Of a stretch of 64,000 nt of DNA, positions 1-44,781 are shown piece after piece; within the stretch, counting starts at the first letter, position 1; each line of letters begins with the position of its first letter. The notes beneath the pieces are model-generated. The model did not search any database. It saw nothing but the letters and a program-made list of their open reading frames with translations, and was not told where the DNA came from. The DNA is from Micropterix aruncella. Its lineage: Eukaryota; Arthropoda; Insecta; Lepidoptera; Micropterigidae. The stretch spans positions 15,108,550 to 15,172,549 of the forward strand of contig OX155961.1 in the NCBI GenBank assembly GCA_944548615.1, written 5' to 3'. Both the position numbers and the translations under genes were made by a program.

Positions 1-289
1 CTACCACCCTCCCTTCCACACTAAATTAACTACCACAATTTCCAAAGATAGCCTGAAAGAAACTGGATTTTTCCTTATTGCTATCGAATGTTCTGGTGCT
101 ATCACGAAAATCTCAATAGCTACTAGGTGCATATCGACCTCTGGATCTTCTTGAATGATCACTTCTCGATCGCTTTGTGTGGTACGCCCGCCTATAATAG
201 AAATGGAGCTGTGAGGTGTGTAGTCGCCTCTCTTTGACGCCCGCACGTCGAATTACAGCACTAAGCTTAAATGCATACTAAACTAATTT

Positions 290-375
290 AGCGCAATCCA
301 ATTTGGATCATAGACAAGCGCCTGCCGCGGCGCTGAGAACTCTCGCCTCGGTTCGACTCCCAGGCGTGGAAAAAA
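290..375 (+). repeat. tRNA-like (SINE-like) fragment
   Basis: GGTTCGACTCCCAGGCG matches a polymerase III B box, with a weak A-box-like TAGCGCAATCC about 55 bp upstream. It does not fold as a proper tRNA, so it is probably a SINE head or relic. Confidence 0.35.
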
Positions 376-678
376 GTATCTTTCGAGAAAAATAAATATT
401 AAAAGTTCAAATTTCCGCTGAAGCCGCGACGATAGGCGCTGCTCGGTCGCGACTTGTTTTTTCTTGCTTTTCTACCCAACCTTATGTTCAACGCACGTAG
501 TTTATGCTTGCTTTCAAACTTCTATCTTTCTTCGAGATAAAGCGTTCATTATTTGCGACTATCGCCTAAAAGTACATGTACCTAAACATAAGTAAAACAT
601 GCAGGCTATTAGTAGTTCTATTTACACTATGGTGACAGCCCCGGATCTACGATTTTTCCGAGCCTGGGCAATAACTTG

Positions 679-815
679 ACAATGGGCTCGATTGCGTTTC
701 TCTTGAACTAAAATCGGAGGTTAGTTCATGTGAACGAGAGAGGAGTACGTCAGAACGGAAATCGACGATAGTTCATTTCATATTCCGTTCTAATGTATCG
801 CTCTGTCTCGTTCGG
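679..815. repeat. Half copy of the 23805 foldback
   Basis: ACAATGGGCTCGATTGCGTT followed by GAACTAAAATCGGAGGTTAG, then a short part of the opposite arm (CATATTCCGTTCTAATG). Confidence 0.65.
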
Positions 816-835
816 TTGAAGTAAGTTCCTATTTT

Positions 836-865
836 CCCATCCCACCCAGGATTGGGTGGGATGGG
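836..865. repeat. Perfect 13-bp hairpin
   Basis: CCCATCCCACCCA, loop GGAT, TGGGTGGGATGGG. No coding context. Confidence 0.85.
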
Positions 866-1057
866 ATTTGTTTTGTGTTTTTTTATTTAATAGTGTTAAT
901 ATCAGTATCAATTTATTTATTCAGAATATACAATAAAAGCATGTAATAATCACTTAAAACTAGTTAATATATTGACTTAAAATTAATCAAATAGAATATT
1001 AATTTGATTTTAACAATATTAATATTAAACACCAGAAGAACTACAATAGGAGAAAGA

Positions 1058-1330
1058 AAAGTTCATACGATCACATGTTAGGTAGCTACTAAACTACAGT
1101 GTAGATAAATTGAAAAAAAAATAACTTTTTCCAAATAGATAGATAAATAGATAGATAGATAGGTACATATACAAGATAAATAATTGTCAAAAAATATATA
1201 TATAAAAATATTAAATAAGTTCATACGATAACATGTTATGTAGATACTAAATTAGAGTGTAGATAAATTGAAAAAAAAAACGAACTATTTCTAAATAGAT
1301 ATGTCATATACAAGATAAATAATTGACAAC
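1058..1330 (+). repeat. Tandem duplication of a ~140-bp AT-rich unit
   Basis: AGTTCATACGATCACATGTT...GTGTAGATAAATTGAAAAAA...CATATACAAGATAAATAATTG occurs twice. The first unit contains a small (TAGA)n expansion. Confidence 0.75.
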
Positions 1331-1437
1331 AATATTATTAGTCAACTAGGTAGGTACTTTATAGAAAAATAATCAAGTAAAGCAATAAAAAGTATCAAAA
1401 CATTTTTTTTAATCCATCATGTCACTTTATCAGTCTA

Positions 1438-1480
1438 CTAGCTGACCCGTGCCCACTTCGTTGGGCGGTAAAACTTTTTA
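1438..1480 (-). mobile_element. Helitron 3' end fragment
   Basis: CTAGCTGACCCG with the hairpin GCCCACTTCGTTGGGC is the reverse complement of the Helitron 3' terminus seen at 38681. The other end is not found; what follows to about 1800 may still belong to it. Confidence 0.55.
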
Positions 1481-1829
1481 CTTGTGATGAAATTATGAGT
1501 GTGGTTTGGTTAGTAGTGAGTGCTATGATTTATTTCCTGACTGCCAAAAGAAGGGTTATATTTTTACTGCATATGTATGTATGTATTTGCATGCCAATTT
1601 GACTATATTACCGTTATTTGTGAGTGTCTTCTTGTGAGTGTCTTATTTGTGAGTGTCTTATCTATTTAACCATTTATGCAGTAAAAGTGAAATTATATCC
1701 AGTAAATGGGAAAAGTCTTTTGTTTTAAACACTTGAGACGATATATTTACTTATTTTAATGATAATTCATAATTGTTGATAATATGACCAATAAACATTA
1801 CCTAGCGATTTAAATTATTTTTTTAATTT

Positions 1830-2372
1830 GAAAAATTACTTTTTGTGACTTAAATATAAAAGTTTGCTGGTTAGCCGCTCCGTGGAGTGCACAGTCGATT
1901 GGCTTACGCCGCACGGTGTGCAGACCGTCCAGGAGCGCCAGAGGATTGATTCCTGGGGGAAACTGACCATAAGGCCAGAGTCCTACCCAGGCTCGCACTT
2001 CATGCGTGGAGGCCGTCGGATAGGTGTTGACCCGTGAGTGTGACCAACCCTGAACAGAATGGGTCTTCGTGGCCAACTCAGCAAGGGCCGATTAACTCCC
2101 GTGCCGTGGCAGCGCGGAAGGCAGTGAATCAATGCGAATACCTATCCATATTTGCAGCTCAATTGCATTTTTTTTCCAGAATGCCACTGGTCAGATTATT
2201 TTATATCAATCCTAGCAGTCTCGTACATTTCCGCTAGGTTTTGCCATTTCCTTTCCGAAAAGTTTGTCTGTAAGCATTTGGTTCGCTTTCCAAAAAAACA
2301 ATTTTTCGAAATTTCCGCCCTCAATCCCCTCACTTGCACCTAACCTAACTTAACCTAACCTAACTCACCCAC
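1830..2372. other. GC-richer block of unknown origin ending in CCTAA repeats
   Basis: 1860-2160 is clearly richer in GC than its surroundings and has no intact frame. It could be a LINE 3' UTR. It is followed at 2338-2367 by CCTAACCTAACTTAACCTAA, a short run of the insect telomere repeat type. Confidence 0.4.
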
Positions 2373-2666
2373 CGACTAGAATGAAAGTATACATTGTGAA
2401 CAAGCTAACAAATGAGAGGAAGACGGAATAACTATTTTGAGCCTGCTCTAAGACAATTTAAACTGTTCTAAGACTAAACTAAACTTTTGAACTGTTCTAA
2501 GGCAATTAAGACGAGTCCAGACAATTTCCAGATTGAAGCTCTGTGTGTGTATTCCTCCGCGACAGCAGCCAAACGCTTCATCCGATTGAGCTGAAATTTG
2601 GCATACAGTCATCATTTGGTCATGGCCAGAGTTGTAAAGGTTGTGGTTCAAATCGCTCCACCAGGG

Positions 2667-3719
2667 CACAGTATACCAGACAGTAGCTTCTCTTAGAACA
2701 AAATTGAAATCAAAGCGAATACGTCACGAGCCGTAAGGGCTCGGATGGTCTCCAGATGATTCGGTACTCGGCCTACACAGATACCCGAACGCTTGAAAAT
2801 GTCGGCAGCCTTTACCTGCCCTTAATGCGTACTGTTCTCGTTCGTCGTGACGAACCTTACTGTGGAGACAAGCTGCAAGTATGCCCTCAATCTTTATTCT
2901 ACAAAAACGGGCGGTTAGGGCCATATAGAACTTGCGCAGACGTGATTCCCTAAGAGAATTATTCAAAGAAATTAACATTCTTACTGTACCTAGTCAATAC
3001 ATATTTGAAAACATTATGCATGCACGAAAAAATATATCTCATTATTCAAAAAACTGTATGACATTATATAGTGACAAAATTTAGACTAAGTAAGCTAAGC
3101 AAATGTTTCATGGGAAACTATATACGGTTTTATAATAAAATTCCAGAGGACATACAGGGTCTATCAGACATTCAGTTTAGAAGTAAAATTAAAGATATTC
3201 TATGTAAGAAGGCTTACTACAAAGTAGTAGATTTTATAAATAATATTATATTTTTTTTGGAATGATTATAAAATCGAGATTTAATATTCTTTTCTTATTT
3301 TATTGAAAATTGGTAACTATGTAGGTATATTGTTTTTTTTTTGTTTTTTTTTCCTCTTTTTGACTATTGTTGTTAATTATGACTATTTTAAATTTTATGA
3401 CTATTTTAAATTCTAACTGTAGGTACCTATATTTTAAATTATTTTAAAATATTTCTGTTGTTAAATATTACATTATATCATGATTATATAATGTACCTAT
3501 CCAGTATCTATAAAGTATTTGAAATGTAAGCTAAATGACAAATTATCTATAATATAAACCATAAATTGTATTTCATATTTTGATGTCACAAAGCATTTTT
3601 TACAAATTCTATTGTGAATAAAAACGTTTTGATTTTTGACCCCTCTGCCCCCATTCCTCTCACCCTCTTCCCGCATTGCCTTGTAGCTCGAGAGTAAAGC
3701 TACTGGGTGGTATACTGTG
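2667..3719. mobile_element. DNA transposon with GGTATACTGTG ends, split by a LINE
   Basis: Left end CACAGTATACCAGACAGTAG, right end GGTATACTGTG, flanked on both sides by ACCAGGG, a 7-bp target duplication (2660-2666 and 3720-3726). The two halves match the shorter copy at 30644-30917. The middle is occupied by a LINE fragment. Confidence 0.8.
2913..3637 (+). mobile_element. LINE 3' end (5' truncated) inside the 2667-3719 element
   Basis: Translation shows the C-terminus of a non-LTR polyprotein: SLRELFKEINILTVPSQY, then, after frame breaks, YNKIPEDIQG and KAYY near the end. The 3' UTR ends near AATAAAAACGTTTTGATTTTTGA. No intact frame remains. Confidence 0.7.
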
Positions 3720-4212
3720 ACCAGGGGGGGGCACTAGTCATATTTCAATCTCGAAATATTGGACTTACGACACTTGGCTGGTACATAGACGCCTTGTTTG
3801 GCCAAAATCTCATTGTGAATTTTGGTTGGAATATCTCATATATAAGCTTCACTATTATGTGAATTCCTCTATATATTTTAATTAAATATTAACGCTGTTG
3901 GGGCTTGGCTCACACCCGCCCTTAGCCGATAAACGAACCGCTCTCCCTGAGGCATCGCAACGCCGGCCAAGAGAGTGCTCATTGATTTTATTTATGAATT
4001 TAATATTCAGATGAAAACAGTCCTTGGCTACTTGCCAGGAGCCTTGGGGTGACAACCGATTTTTTTATATCACTGGCAGTATAGCCATTAACTGACCCTC
4101 AGTCAAGCTCACATCCATATAAAATATATGTAGGACAATAAAAGTAAATTCCATTTACAAATTTACATTAAATGTTTCCGTGTTGTCAATCAATTAAAGT
4201 GTATCAATTTCA

Positions 4213-4771
4213 ATGATTTCCGACGATTCAGATGAGGATTTTGATGATCAAACCTCAGGTTTTATAACTAACTTCTATAATTCATTATAGGTACTTTATA
4301 TTTTAATTCACTCTCTTTTAATATATTGTAGATTCACCATTATTCATGCGTACAATGAAACAATCAAGTTACGATGAAGATGATAATATAATCATGGCAG
4401 AAATAGATTCATATAATTCAACATTCGTTACTGAAACCAGCTATAATAACAAAGTAGTTGATGAAACAAAATTTGGTGAAGAACTACTAAAACCCAATTC
4501 TATATGTGGCAATACTGATACTGATGAAGATTTTTCAGGTTTAACAGAAATACATCTCGGCAAAGGCGATTCACCGATAGTGACCAGACTCACAGATAGT
4601 GAGGAATCCTTTAATTTTGAGATTACACCATGGGAAAAATTGAAGCCATCTTCTTGGAATTTATTAAATAACGCAGCCATCCCAACGACATCCTTGGCAC
4701 CAGCGTGTTTTCGGTATATTGTAGAACGGTTTTTAAATTGCTGCTTTGATTTGCGTATGAGAGATAAATAA
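4213..4771 (+). CDS. Unrecognised small acidic protein, two exons
   Basis: I do not recognise this protein. Exon 1 (4213-4258) starts at ATG and begins with a run of Ser, Asp and Glu residues. It ends at a GT donor in TCAG|GT. Exon 2 starts after a TTGTAG acceptor (4332) and runs to TAA at 4771. The join keeps frame and gives 161 residues, rich in Asp, Glu, Ser and Thr, with a Trp-containing segment and a Cys-rich tail. The first exon is short and acidic, and the reading frame is longer than its surroundings in an AT-rich region, which argues for real coding. No signal peptide or membrane segment is visible. It lies 4 kb beyond the 3' end of the USP3-like gene, on the other strand. It could be a small nuclear protein or the 5' part of a longer gene whose later exons I cannot see. 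Confidence 0.45.
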
Positions 4772-5338
4772 AACCAATCGAATTCTCTAATTGTTATATT
4801 TCTGTCAATGCATTTATAATCACAGTAGTTAAAACTTTTAGCATATTTTAAGCTAATTCAACTGAAAAAAAACCACCTCAATTTTATTGTGAGTAAAGAC
4901 ACAAAATACAATCAGATATCGATAAAACAATATATCTGTTATAAACAGTACTCGGAAGTAAATCCAGTTACTCCCTAAACCTAAATGTAATTTTTATATT
5001 CGATTAATTATAATACAAACTAATATGAAAAATAGTATGTATTGAAAAACCAATAGAGGCATAGGTAGGTAGACTAGCCCAAACTAGAATTATCAAAAGA
5101 ATACTGAAATACACTAGCGGTATAATTAATCGAAACTTAAAAAATAGTCGGAGCAAAATGGAAAAATAATCACAATTACGAGCGGATTCAGAAGTTAAAC
5201 CAGTGGTTTTCATCCTCACTTTAAAATCTTTCTTTTTTTTATAAACGTTCGTTTATCTCCGATAATTAATTATTATATACAATCCTACCTTAAATCCCTA
5301 ATTAATTTGTGATAAAACTGTGAATTTACGAAGAGTTA

Positions 5339-5490
5339 ACTTTATAAAATTTGAGGGATTTCTGCAAAAAGCATCTTTTTATCATGAATTTAATAAAGAA
5401 CGATTCATGTCGAACTTTATGAAATTTGAGGGATTTCTTTGCAAAAAGCATCATTTTTTATTAATTTAATAAAGAACGATTCGTGTCGAT
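5339..5490 (+). repeat. Tandem duplication of a ~76-bp unit
   Basis: ACTTTATAAAATTTGAGGGA...AATAAAGAACGATTCATGTCG is repeated once with few changes. The surrounding 4772-6914 shows nothing else I can identify. Confidence 0.75.
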
Positions 5491-6914
5491 GTACGTATTA
5501 TTATTACTGTGAAAGTGTGCAAAGATTGGCATTAATTAGACGATTGAATCGACAAAAAGCACCAAGGAGCATGATGTCGTCAACTCCGCACCCATTCATC
5601 AAATAACATCATCGCACATCCCAAATACGTAATATATTGTCTAGCTACGGTTATATTATGCAAGAAGTTTCGGAATGCCTTTTGCGCTAATCAAGCCTTC
5701 CAAAATCGCCGCAGATAGTAACAAAACAAGTCCAATCACAAAATTAAACTTCCACAAATCTGTCTTCGAACAACTATAATAGTTAGCCTAAGTTATATCT
5801 GAAATCGCTGAGTATTATTTTCAAAAATCGCAGGGCATTTAACGGCACAACCATTAGCATTCCACTACACTAAAATAAGCATGAGATCTTATGTATATTG
5901 GATAAAATGCGCCGTACTCATCACCAGATCGTTACTTTCAGTCGCTCGTTATAATTTCAGTCTGACAATATTACAAAACCGCCCGTTACAGAAATCTAAA
6001 TAGACATTTTAAGAATATACACAATACGTTAATTGGAAAGCTCAGAATATTGTATATATTTTGTTAAGAACTCCTATACATTCCTAATTAATCTCAAAAT
6101 AACGCTCGATAATGATTACATTACATTTTTTATCATGATTGTTATGCATATTCATCAATTTTGCATATGACAGTGAATCAAAACACAAGTCTCAAGGATG
6201 TTAAAGTGATCTTGATCTAGTGAGTTTAAATAAATATTCTAGAATACATTCATATCTATTTATTATATCACATTTCAGGTGATTTTTAAAAGGGAGCTGT
6301 GCTGCGAACATTAACTAAACATTTAGAAATTAATTCAACTATCTTATTGGAAATACAGTAATCTCGATGATTCGAGTCTCAGAATTAAGTTTCCCATAAA
6401 CATGAGCCTAAAAATCTGAGGTAAAACCGAACAAAAGACAATTCACCATTTTTTCACGAAGGAAACTATTACCAGACTTAAATTAAAACCTTTATTCTGT
6501 CAATGTAAATGCTTACTGTAAACACTTGATTTAGTAAAGTTTATATTTTGACGCCTGTATACTTTCTAACATCGTTTTATTTCTTTTTCCTCCCATAAAT
6601 TTCTATAGTCCGAGTTTTCAATAGTTATGAGGTGGTCCCAGTCCCGTTCACCTCGAACTATCGAGACTCGACTGTATTGGTATAGAGAAAATTAAAGTTG
6701 TAAATTTAGTAGAAAAAACGAAGATAATATTTGAGCGTATTTTAGCATGATTGTACTGTCCTCAAAAGTTGATTTCACCTCAGGTCATATAATATCGCCT
6801 TGATGTCATCACCGATGGATCTTAGCCAGGTTTGTCTCGGGCTTCCTCTCTCTCTGCTTTCTTGGGGATACCAGTCAAGGGCTTGTCAGGGATGTTTTCT
6901 GTATTCCTTTAGTG

Positions 6915-7337
6915 CACGAGTCTTCAACCCGCGGCCCGCGGTGGCGTTCTTGGCGGCCCGCGCCCGCCCGCATTTTCACTACTACGGCGGGTTGCGACGG
7001 ACACAATCGTTTCGTTCGCTCGCTCAGTGCGTTAATGAGTTGAATAGAAAACACATTGCAACTTGCAACCTTGAGACCAGTTTGAGAATTGCAACGACCA
7101 CTATAGGGGCAGGTATTGATAAAATAGTTAAGACTAAACAATGTCAAACATAATATCATTGATTAAATTTTATATTAGAATATTTTTTGTTGGTAAAATT
7201 GTAGAATAAATAACTTCAACGATTATTGTTCTTCAATTACTTAAGTTTATATTGGAATATATTGTTTGTGTTGCGGCCCGCCGAACCAAAATGAAAGCAT
7301 TGTAGGCCCTTGACATCAAAAAGGTCGAAGACCCCTG
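6915..7337 (+). mobile_element. hAT deletion derivative (423 bp)
   Basis: Ends CACGAGTCTTCAACC and GGTCGAAGACCCCTG, flanked by CTTTAGTG at 6907-6914 and 7338-7345 (8-bp duplication). The interior keeps a trace of the hAT C-terminus (LRIATTTIG...KIVKTKQCQ) and GC-rich subterminal GGCCCGC runs. Confidence 0.88.
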
Positions 7338-7369
7338 CTTTAGTGTATCTGGCTGCCGCATGTTGGCTA

Positions 7370-8020
7370 TCATACTAGCTATTACAATTTTATTAGCCAC
7401 CACTCGAAACAAGAATGTGGTAGATATTCAGCATTCGGCCGAATCACCATTCAAGCCAACATTATCCTTGTAGCATTGTCTATAAGGAGCTATCGCATAT
7501 CGTAATTTGTTGATGATTACGCTATTTACCTTCGGATTTATGTAGTGCTTCCTTCAAAGTAAATATTTAAAAAAGCAGAGGTGATATTATGTAACCCTGC
7601 CTGACACCGTTTTGTATCTTGATCTCTTCAGAAATATTCTGGCCATTTCACATGGGCTCATTGGTTCCAGTAGATTTGTAATTATATGCAAATTGTTGTC
7701 ACCTATGTTGCAGAATTTCGACCATCTTGTTTGATTATCGAAAGCCTTCTTCAAGTTGAATAACACTTACACTCCGTGGCCAATGTCTACGACATCTCTA
7801 AACCAGAATCTGTATGATAAATAGCACTTCTCTGGTTTTTTTATTGTTTCGCAAACCAAATTGTGTATCATCTGCGAATAAGTCAGCTTGTTCTTCTATT
7901 TTATTATAAATTCTGGAGCGTATAATTCACTGGAAGACTTTCAGGGTGTGAGACATTAGACTAATAGTCTGGTGATCTTTTGGCATTTACCTTTTTCGGA
8001 GTCGTCACAATAGTTGACTT
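7370..8020 (-). mobile_element. Decayed LINE (RTE-like) reverse transcriptase
   Basis: The minus strand shows scattered motifs across stops: PTDRLKSTIVTTPKK, MSHTLKVFQ, ADDTQFGLRN and FNLKKAFDN. No intact frame. Confidence 0.6.
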
Positions 8021-8029
8021 CAACCGGTC

Positions 8030-8400
8030 AGTAGGGATACTGTTTATATTTAACAGCTCTGATTACTTCCTCTAGTAATGTATTCCAAGTATCCACCGCA
8101 TAAGTTTTTCCTGGGGTTCCATACCGCAGTTGCTTTAATTTTAACAAGTGTCCATGCAGGTGTTTATTGATGATCATGGTATAACAAGTTCTCGAGGTTA
8201 TGCTTACTATAATAACCATGAAGCATTTTGTACGTTTCTACCAGATCTCCTCGCTGTCTACATTCTTCTAATGTTGTTAGTTGGACTTCTTTGTCGTAAT
8301 TTGTACAGTTTGCTCCTCAGTGATACTCAACTTCGTTGGTATTTCCTGAACTCTTTCCAGGTGCTCTATATCATTCTTAAAGTATAGATTCCATACTTGG
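8030..8400 (-). mobile_element. LINE C-terminal relic (CR1/L2-like)
   Basis: The reverse complement resembles the 52441-52755 fragment: pieces of RRGDLVETYKML, TWNTLLEEVIRAVK and a KLKQLR-type stretch in different frames. Confidence 0.55.
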
Positions 8401-8777
8401 TAGAATTCAAGGACCAGGTGAACATAGGTTATAGAGCTTGAGGAAAAGATCTCCGGTGATACATATATCGATTATGTAGGTTTCCCATTTGAGGTCCCAC
8501 GATATTGTAATGCCGAGGTCCTACTGGGTCTCGAAAGCTCCCCCCTTAAAAGCTGTGGATTTACAAACCCAATTTGTAGACCATAAATGATCTACCACAA
8601 CTCGGAAATTCATAAACTTTCTTAATTTTTTCACAGCAGATTTGCTCCCCTCAAAAATCACCTTCAAAAGATTAGAAAAATGCGATTTCAGTGTTCAAAG
8701 AAAGAGAATTTCTTATATCGAATAACTTAAATAACTCAAGTCATATCTAAACGAATAGGCTAAATGTTTCTCTTCCG

Positions 8778-41602
<32,825 letters not shown>

Positions 41603-41934
41603 CACCGATCGCACTGTTAAATGATATTACTAAATGTAAAATAACGTCCTACGAGAAGTCCTACGTTACTATATCTCACGGACGCTCGCTCCAGCATACT
41701 ACACACCCATCCGGACGCAAGCATGACATCAAATAAAGTGTCTAGCGATGGACTTTCTTTAATCGCATCAAAGAAATATCGTACATTTCTAAAACTGAAT
41801 ACGGACAAATAGATCTCATATTTTTGACGTCAAAACGTCTGTAAACTCGTTTTGGTAGCCAACCACACGATTGCTAAACTTTTTCAGTCGGATGTAATTG
41901 TTATCAGCCATTTAGCCGGAAAGAAATAACAATA

Positions 41935-42180
41935 ATTTGCCGCATGTGTCGGACACTTTTAACCCTTTGCACCTCCATCATATTAACGTCCTAGCGTCTC
42001 CGCAGTGCGATTGTAGACACAGGGATGGCATGCTAGACCACCTATTTTTTAACTACCCCACCCATAATAACTATCCGAGTTTCATCCCAGACCTTGTAAT
42101 CTATAAAATCCAACTCACTATGTGTATTGTCCCTTTGGTGTCTCTACTCTCCCTTTATTTCGCTCGACAATATTCCATTT
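41935..42180 (+). mobile_element. LINE C-terminal zinc motif relic, plus arm
   Basis: Translation LHHINVLASPQCDCRHRDG and LDHLFFNYP is the Cys-Cys-His region that follows the reverse transcriptase of jockey/I-type LINEs. It pairs with the inverted relic at 42462-42720. Confidence 0.6.
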
Positions 42181-42461
42181 AATGCATTAGTATATTTCAT
42201 ATTCTTTCCCCATTTATTGCTCCCACATAGCCATGAATCACGTCGTATGTCAACATATCTATATTTGTATAATTATATATTTTCCTTTGTTTCGTGATTT
42301 CAGTATTGTGCCGTCTTATATATAATAATAAACTAACGTAGACTGCCCTCCTAAAATGACGTGGCGGAATTGCATTATCTATCGGTGATTACCATAGAAA
42401 ACAAAAGAATAATATGAGATATCCTCACATTATACAGAAATATTATTAATAAATTTACTTA

Positions 42462-42720
42462 CTATTTTATATATTTTGGGAGAGTTGAGGGATAAACTTG
42501 GAGAATACATAAAGAGAGGTTGATTTTTATATTGGAAAGGTCTGGGATGAGACTCGGATGATTATTAAGGATGGGGCAGTTAAAAAATAAGTGGTTTAGC
42601 TTGCGATTCCCGTGTTCACAATCGCACTGCGAATAAACGAGGACGTTAATTCGATGTAAAGATAATTGAATAGACGCGCATTTCCAACAGTTGAAAAGAA
42701 CCGCAATCCATGCGCAGATA
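42462..42720 (-). mobile_element. LINE C-terminal zinc motif relic, minus arm
   Basis: Translation LHRINVLVYSQCDCEHGN and LNHLFFNCPILNN keeps the full C-C-H-C pattern. Opposite orientation to 41935-42180. Confidence 0.6.
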
Positions 42721-43056
42721 AAAGAAAGGGCGGCTCGAGGGCAACCCAAAAAAGTCCCCATATTCTAGCACCAAGCGATCGAGAGAATTACGAGTGCTGA
42801 AGAGGATCAGCGGCGGAGGCAAATTCGACTACCGGTGCACACCATCTAGCAGCGGCGCAACTTCGGTTTGCGCGAGTGATTAGTAAAGAAAAAAAGACTT
42901 CTATATCTTCGAATCAAATCCCACAAAGGAACCGTAGAAGATGGTAACGTTTTCACGAAAAACACTAGATACGGCTCCGATACGACTGGGTCCCTATTTT
43001 TTTTTTAATTTATGAAACAAAATCAAACCAAATGCCTTTAGTAATACTTAATAAGT

Positions 43057-43236
43057 AAGGGGCGATCTCACAACAATCGGTGCGGCGCCGCATCGCAACG
43101 ATTTCGCCTATGGGCTCGATGCGACGCCGGAACGCAGCGTATGGCATACAATGAATAATTGTATGTAGGACGCCGCAGCGGCACCCGCTCGGACGCCGCG
43201 CCGCAGTCGCACCGCATCGTATGGCCCGGCCCTAAG
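43057..43236. mobile_element. GC-rich hairpin element
   Basis: The left end GGGGCGATCTCACAACAATC and the right end, read in reverse, GGGCCGGGCCATACGATGCG, both carry CGGTGCG/GCATCG motifs. The element is about 60% GC in a 30% GC region. The target duplication is not clear. Confidence 0.5.
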
Positions 43237-44745
43237 TGCAATACTATATCTAATTCTAGAATAATGTAACTTCCAAATATTTTTTCTATCTATATCTAGA
43301 ATTATAAAGTATTAACAAAATTTTTCAACATGCATATTAGCCTCTTTGAGTTTAGTAATAGTTTATTTTATGTGTTCTCTCCAACCGTGGTTTTTGTCTA
43401 TGAGAATGAATAAATATTTAATTGTATTTGCGCGAGTTACTGATACATATTTGAGTATTTATTGCAGCAGCTGTCATCCGGTGTAATTATGTAGACGGCG
43501 GATGTTGGTCCTAGCGGTTCGAATTGAAACTTAGGAATTTAATTTCACTTACATACAGTTGGAATAAGAATGTTTGAGTTTAGTCATCTTTTTTCCGCAT
43601 TAATTGTTACTTCATCGAGTTTTTCTCAGTCAGTATCGTCCACGAAAGATATTGTCGTGCCACCAATATCAACTGAAAGTAAGTCAATGATATGCAGGGA
43701 TGTTTTTTTTAGCGAGCACCTGTCAAGCGGAAGATTCTTTACAAGAAACTAATTAATTAAATTACAAAAACAAAATGTTGTATTTCATGGTCAAGAACGT
43801 TGTTGCCGAGGAAATTCATCATTTATGTCCAACTTTCGAATATACAATATTTTGTCTGAGTTATAAAGGCCTTAAATATAAAAAAAGATATAAACAAAAA
43901 CTCTACAATTACAAAAATGGATACAATGAAAACTATAATTCCCGTATATAGGAGGAATAAACTGGTGCCAATGATCACTCTTGTAGATCACCCTAGGGTA
44001 TTTACGACGGAGTTAAAGTAAATTTTGGGGGTTCCATAAAAAAATAGGTGGCGAATGCAATCTCAAAATCACCTTGAACACCGGCCAGCGAAAGTAAAGA
44101 ATTTACATACGATAAAATCAAATAAAATTAACCACTACGGGATCAGTGCTGCCAACCAACAATCAAAGAGCAGGAGAGCCAACGCTGCGAAAACGAGCGG
44201 CCACTGGCGGCCAGTCCGAATCTACTTCATCTACCTTAACCAGGGTTGGAATTCGTACTATTTATAGTATTTGTATTATAATTTCATGCCACGTACTATA
44301 TACTATCGCAAGATCAAGAAAATACTCAAAAGAACTATAATTTCTTTATACGCCTATGCGGAACCATTCTACCTTGATGTTTTATATATTTTTAAAAATT
44401 ACATTGCACAAAATGTATACCATCCTAGGACATGTTACGTCGTATCGTCGCCAAAGATGACGTACCCAAGACGAATTGGCCGATATTGACGTTGTTTTAC
44501 CACAAGTATTCTATTTAATTTTATAAACATAAACCAATGATGACAAAAACCAAACTAGAAAATGCTTTGTTTTTAAATACCTATATCAGAATGTAGTGTA
44601 GTGTTTTGTAAAGTACTATCCATTTTCCGTTTATATACTATAATTTTCTGAGCCTGATTCCAACCCCGACCTGCACGATCAGTGTCTACCTTGTCCCAAA
44701 TTATAATAGAGGAAGAGAAAAACACCCAAACGTGAAATAATATAC

Positions 44746-44751
44746 TTTATT
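44746..44751 (-). terminator. eS17 polyadenylation signal AATAAA
   Basis: AATAAA on the minus strand starts 31 nt downstream of the eS17 stop codon, the usual distance for a short ribosomal protein 3' UTR. Confidence 0.7.
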
Positions 44752-44781
44752 CCGTATACATCTCTTGAAAAAACTTATACA

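Larger units (their letters stand above)
41603..44745. other. Intergenic region between USP3-like and eS17 genes
   Basis: Apart from the inverted LINE relics and the GC-rich hairpin element listed separately, I see no supported gene. The part next to 41602 should hold the USP3 promoter; no TATA box stands out. Confidence 0.4.

Noticed and set aside
1..246. Open frame on the minus strand at the left edge
   Set aside because: No recognisable motif, no splice context that could be confirmed, and an ending in low-complexity Val/Trp/Gly. A host exon is possible but unsupported.
290..375. A tRNA gene
   Set aside because: A good B box is present but the arms do not pair into a cloverleaf. Kept only as a SINE-like fragment.
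2338..2372. Telomeric CCTAA repeats
   Set aside because: Only about six imperfect units flanked by ordinary sequence. An interstitial remnant, not a chromosome end.
6800..7159. Paired frames on both strands near 6900-7150
   Set aside because: They fall on the GC-rich terminus of the hAT derivative and do not follow a transposase frame.
43570..43752. Ser-rich 60-codon frame between USP3-like and eS17 genes
   Set aside because: Too short, no motif and no splice partners found.
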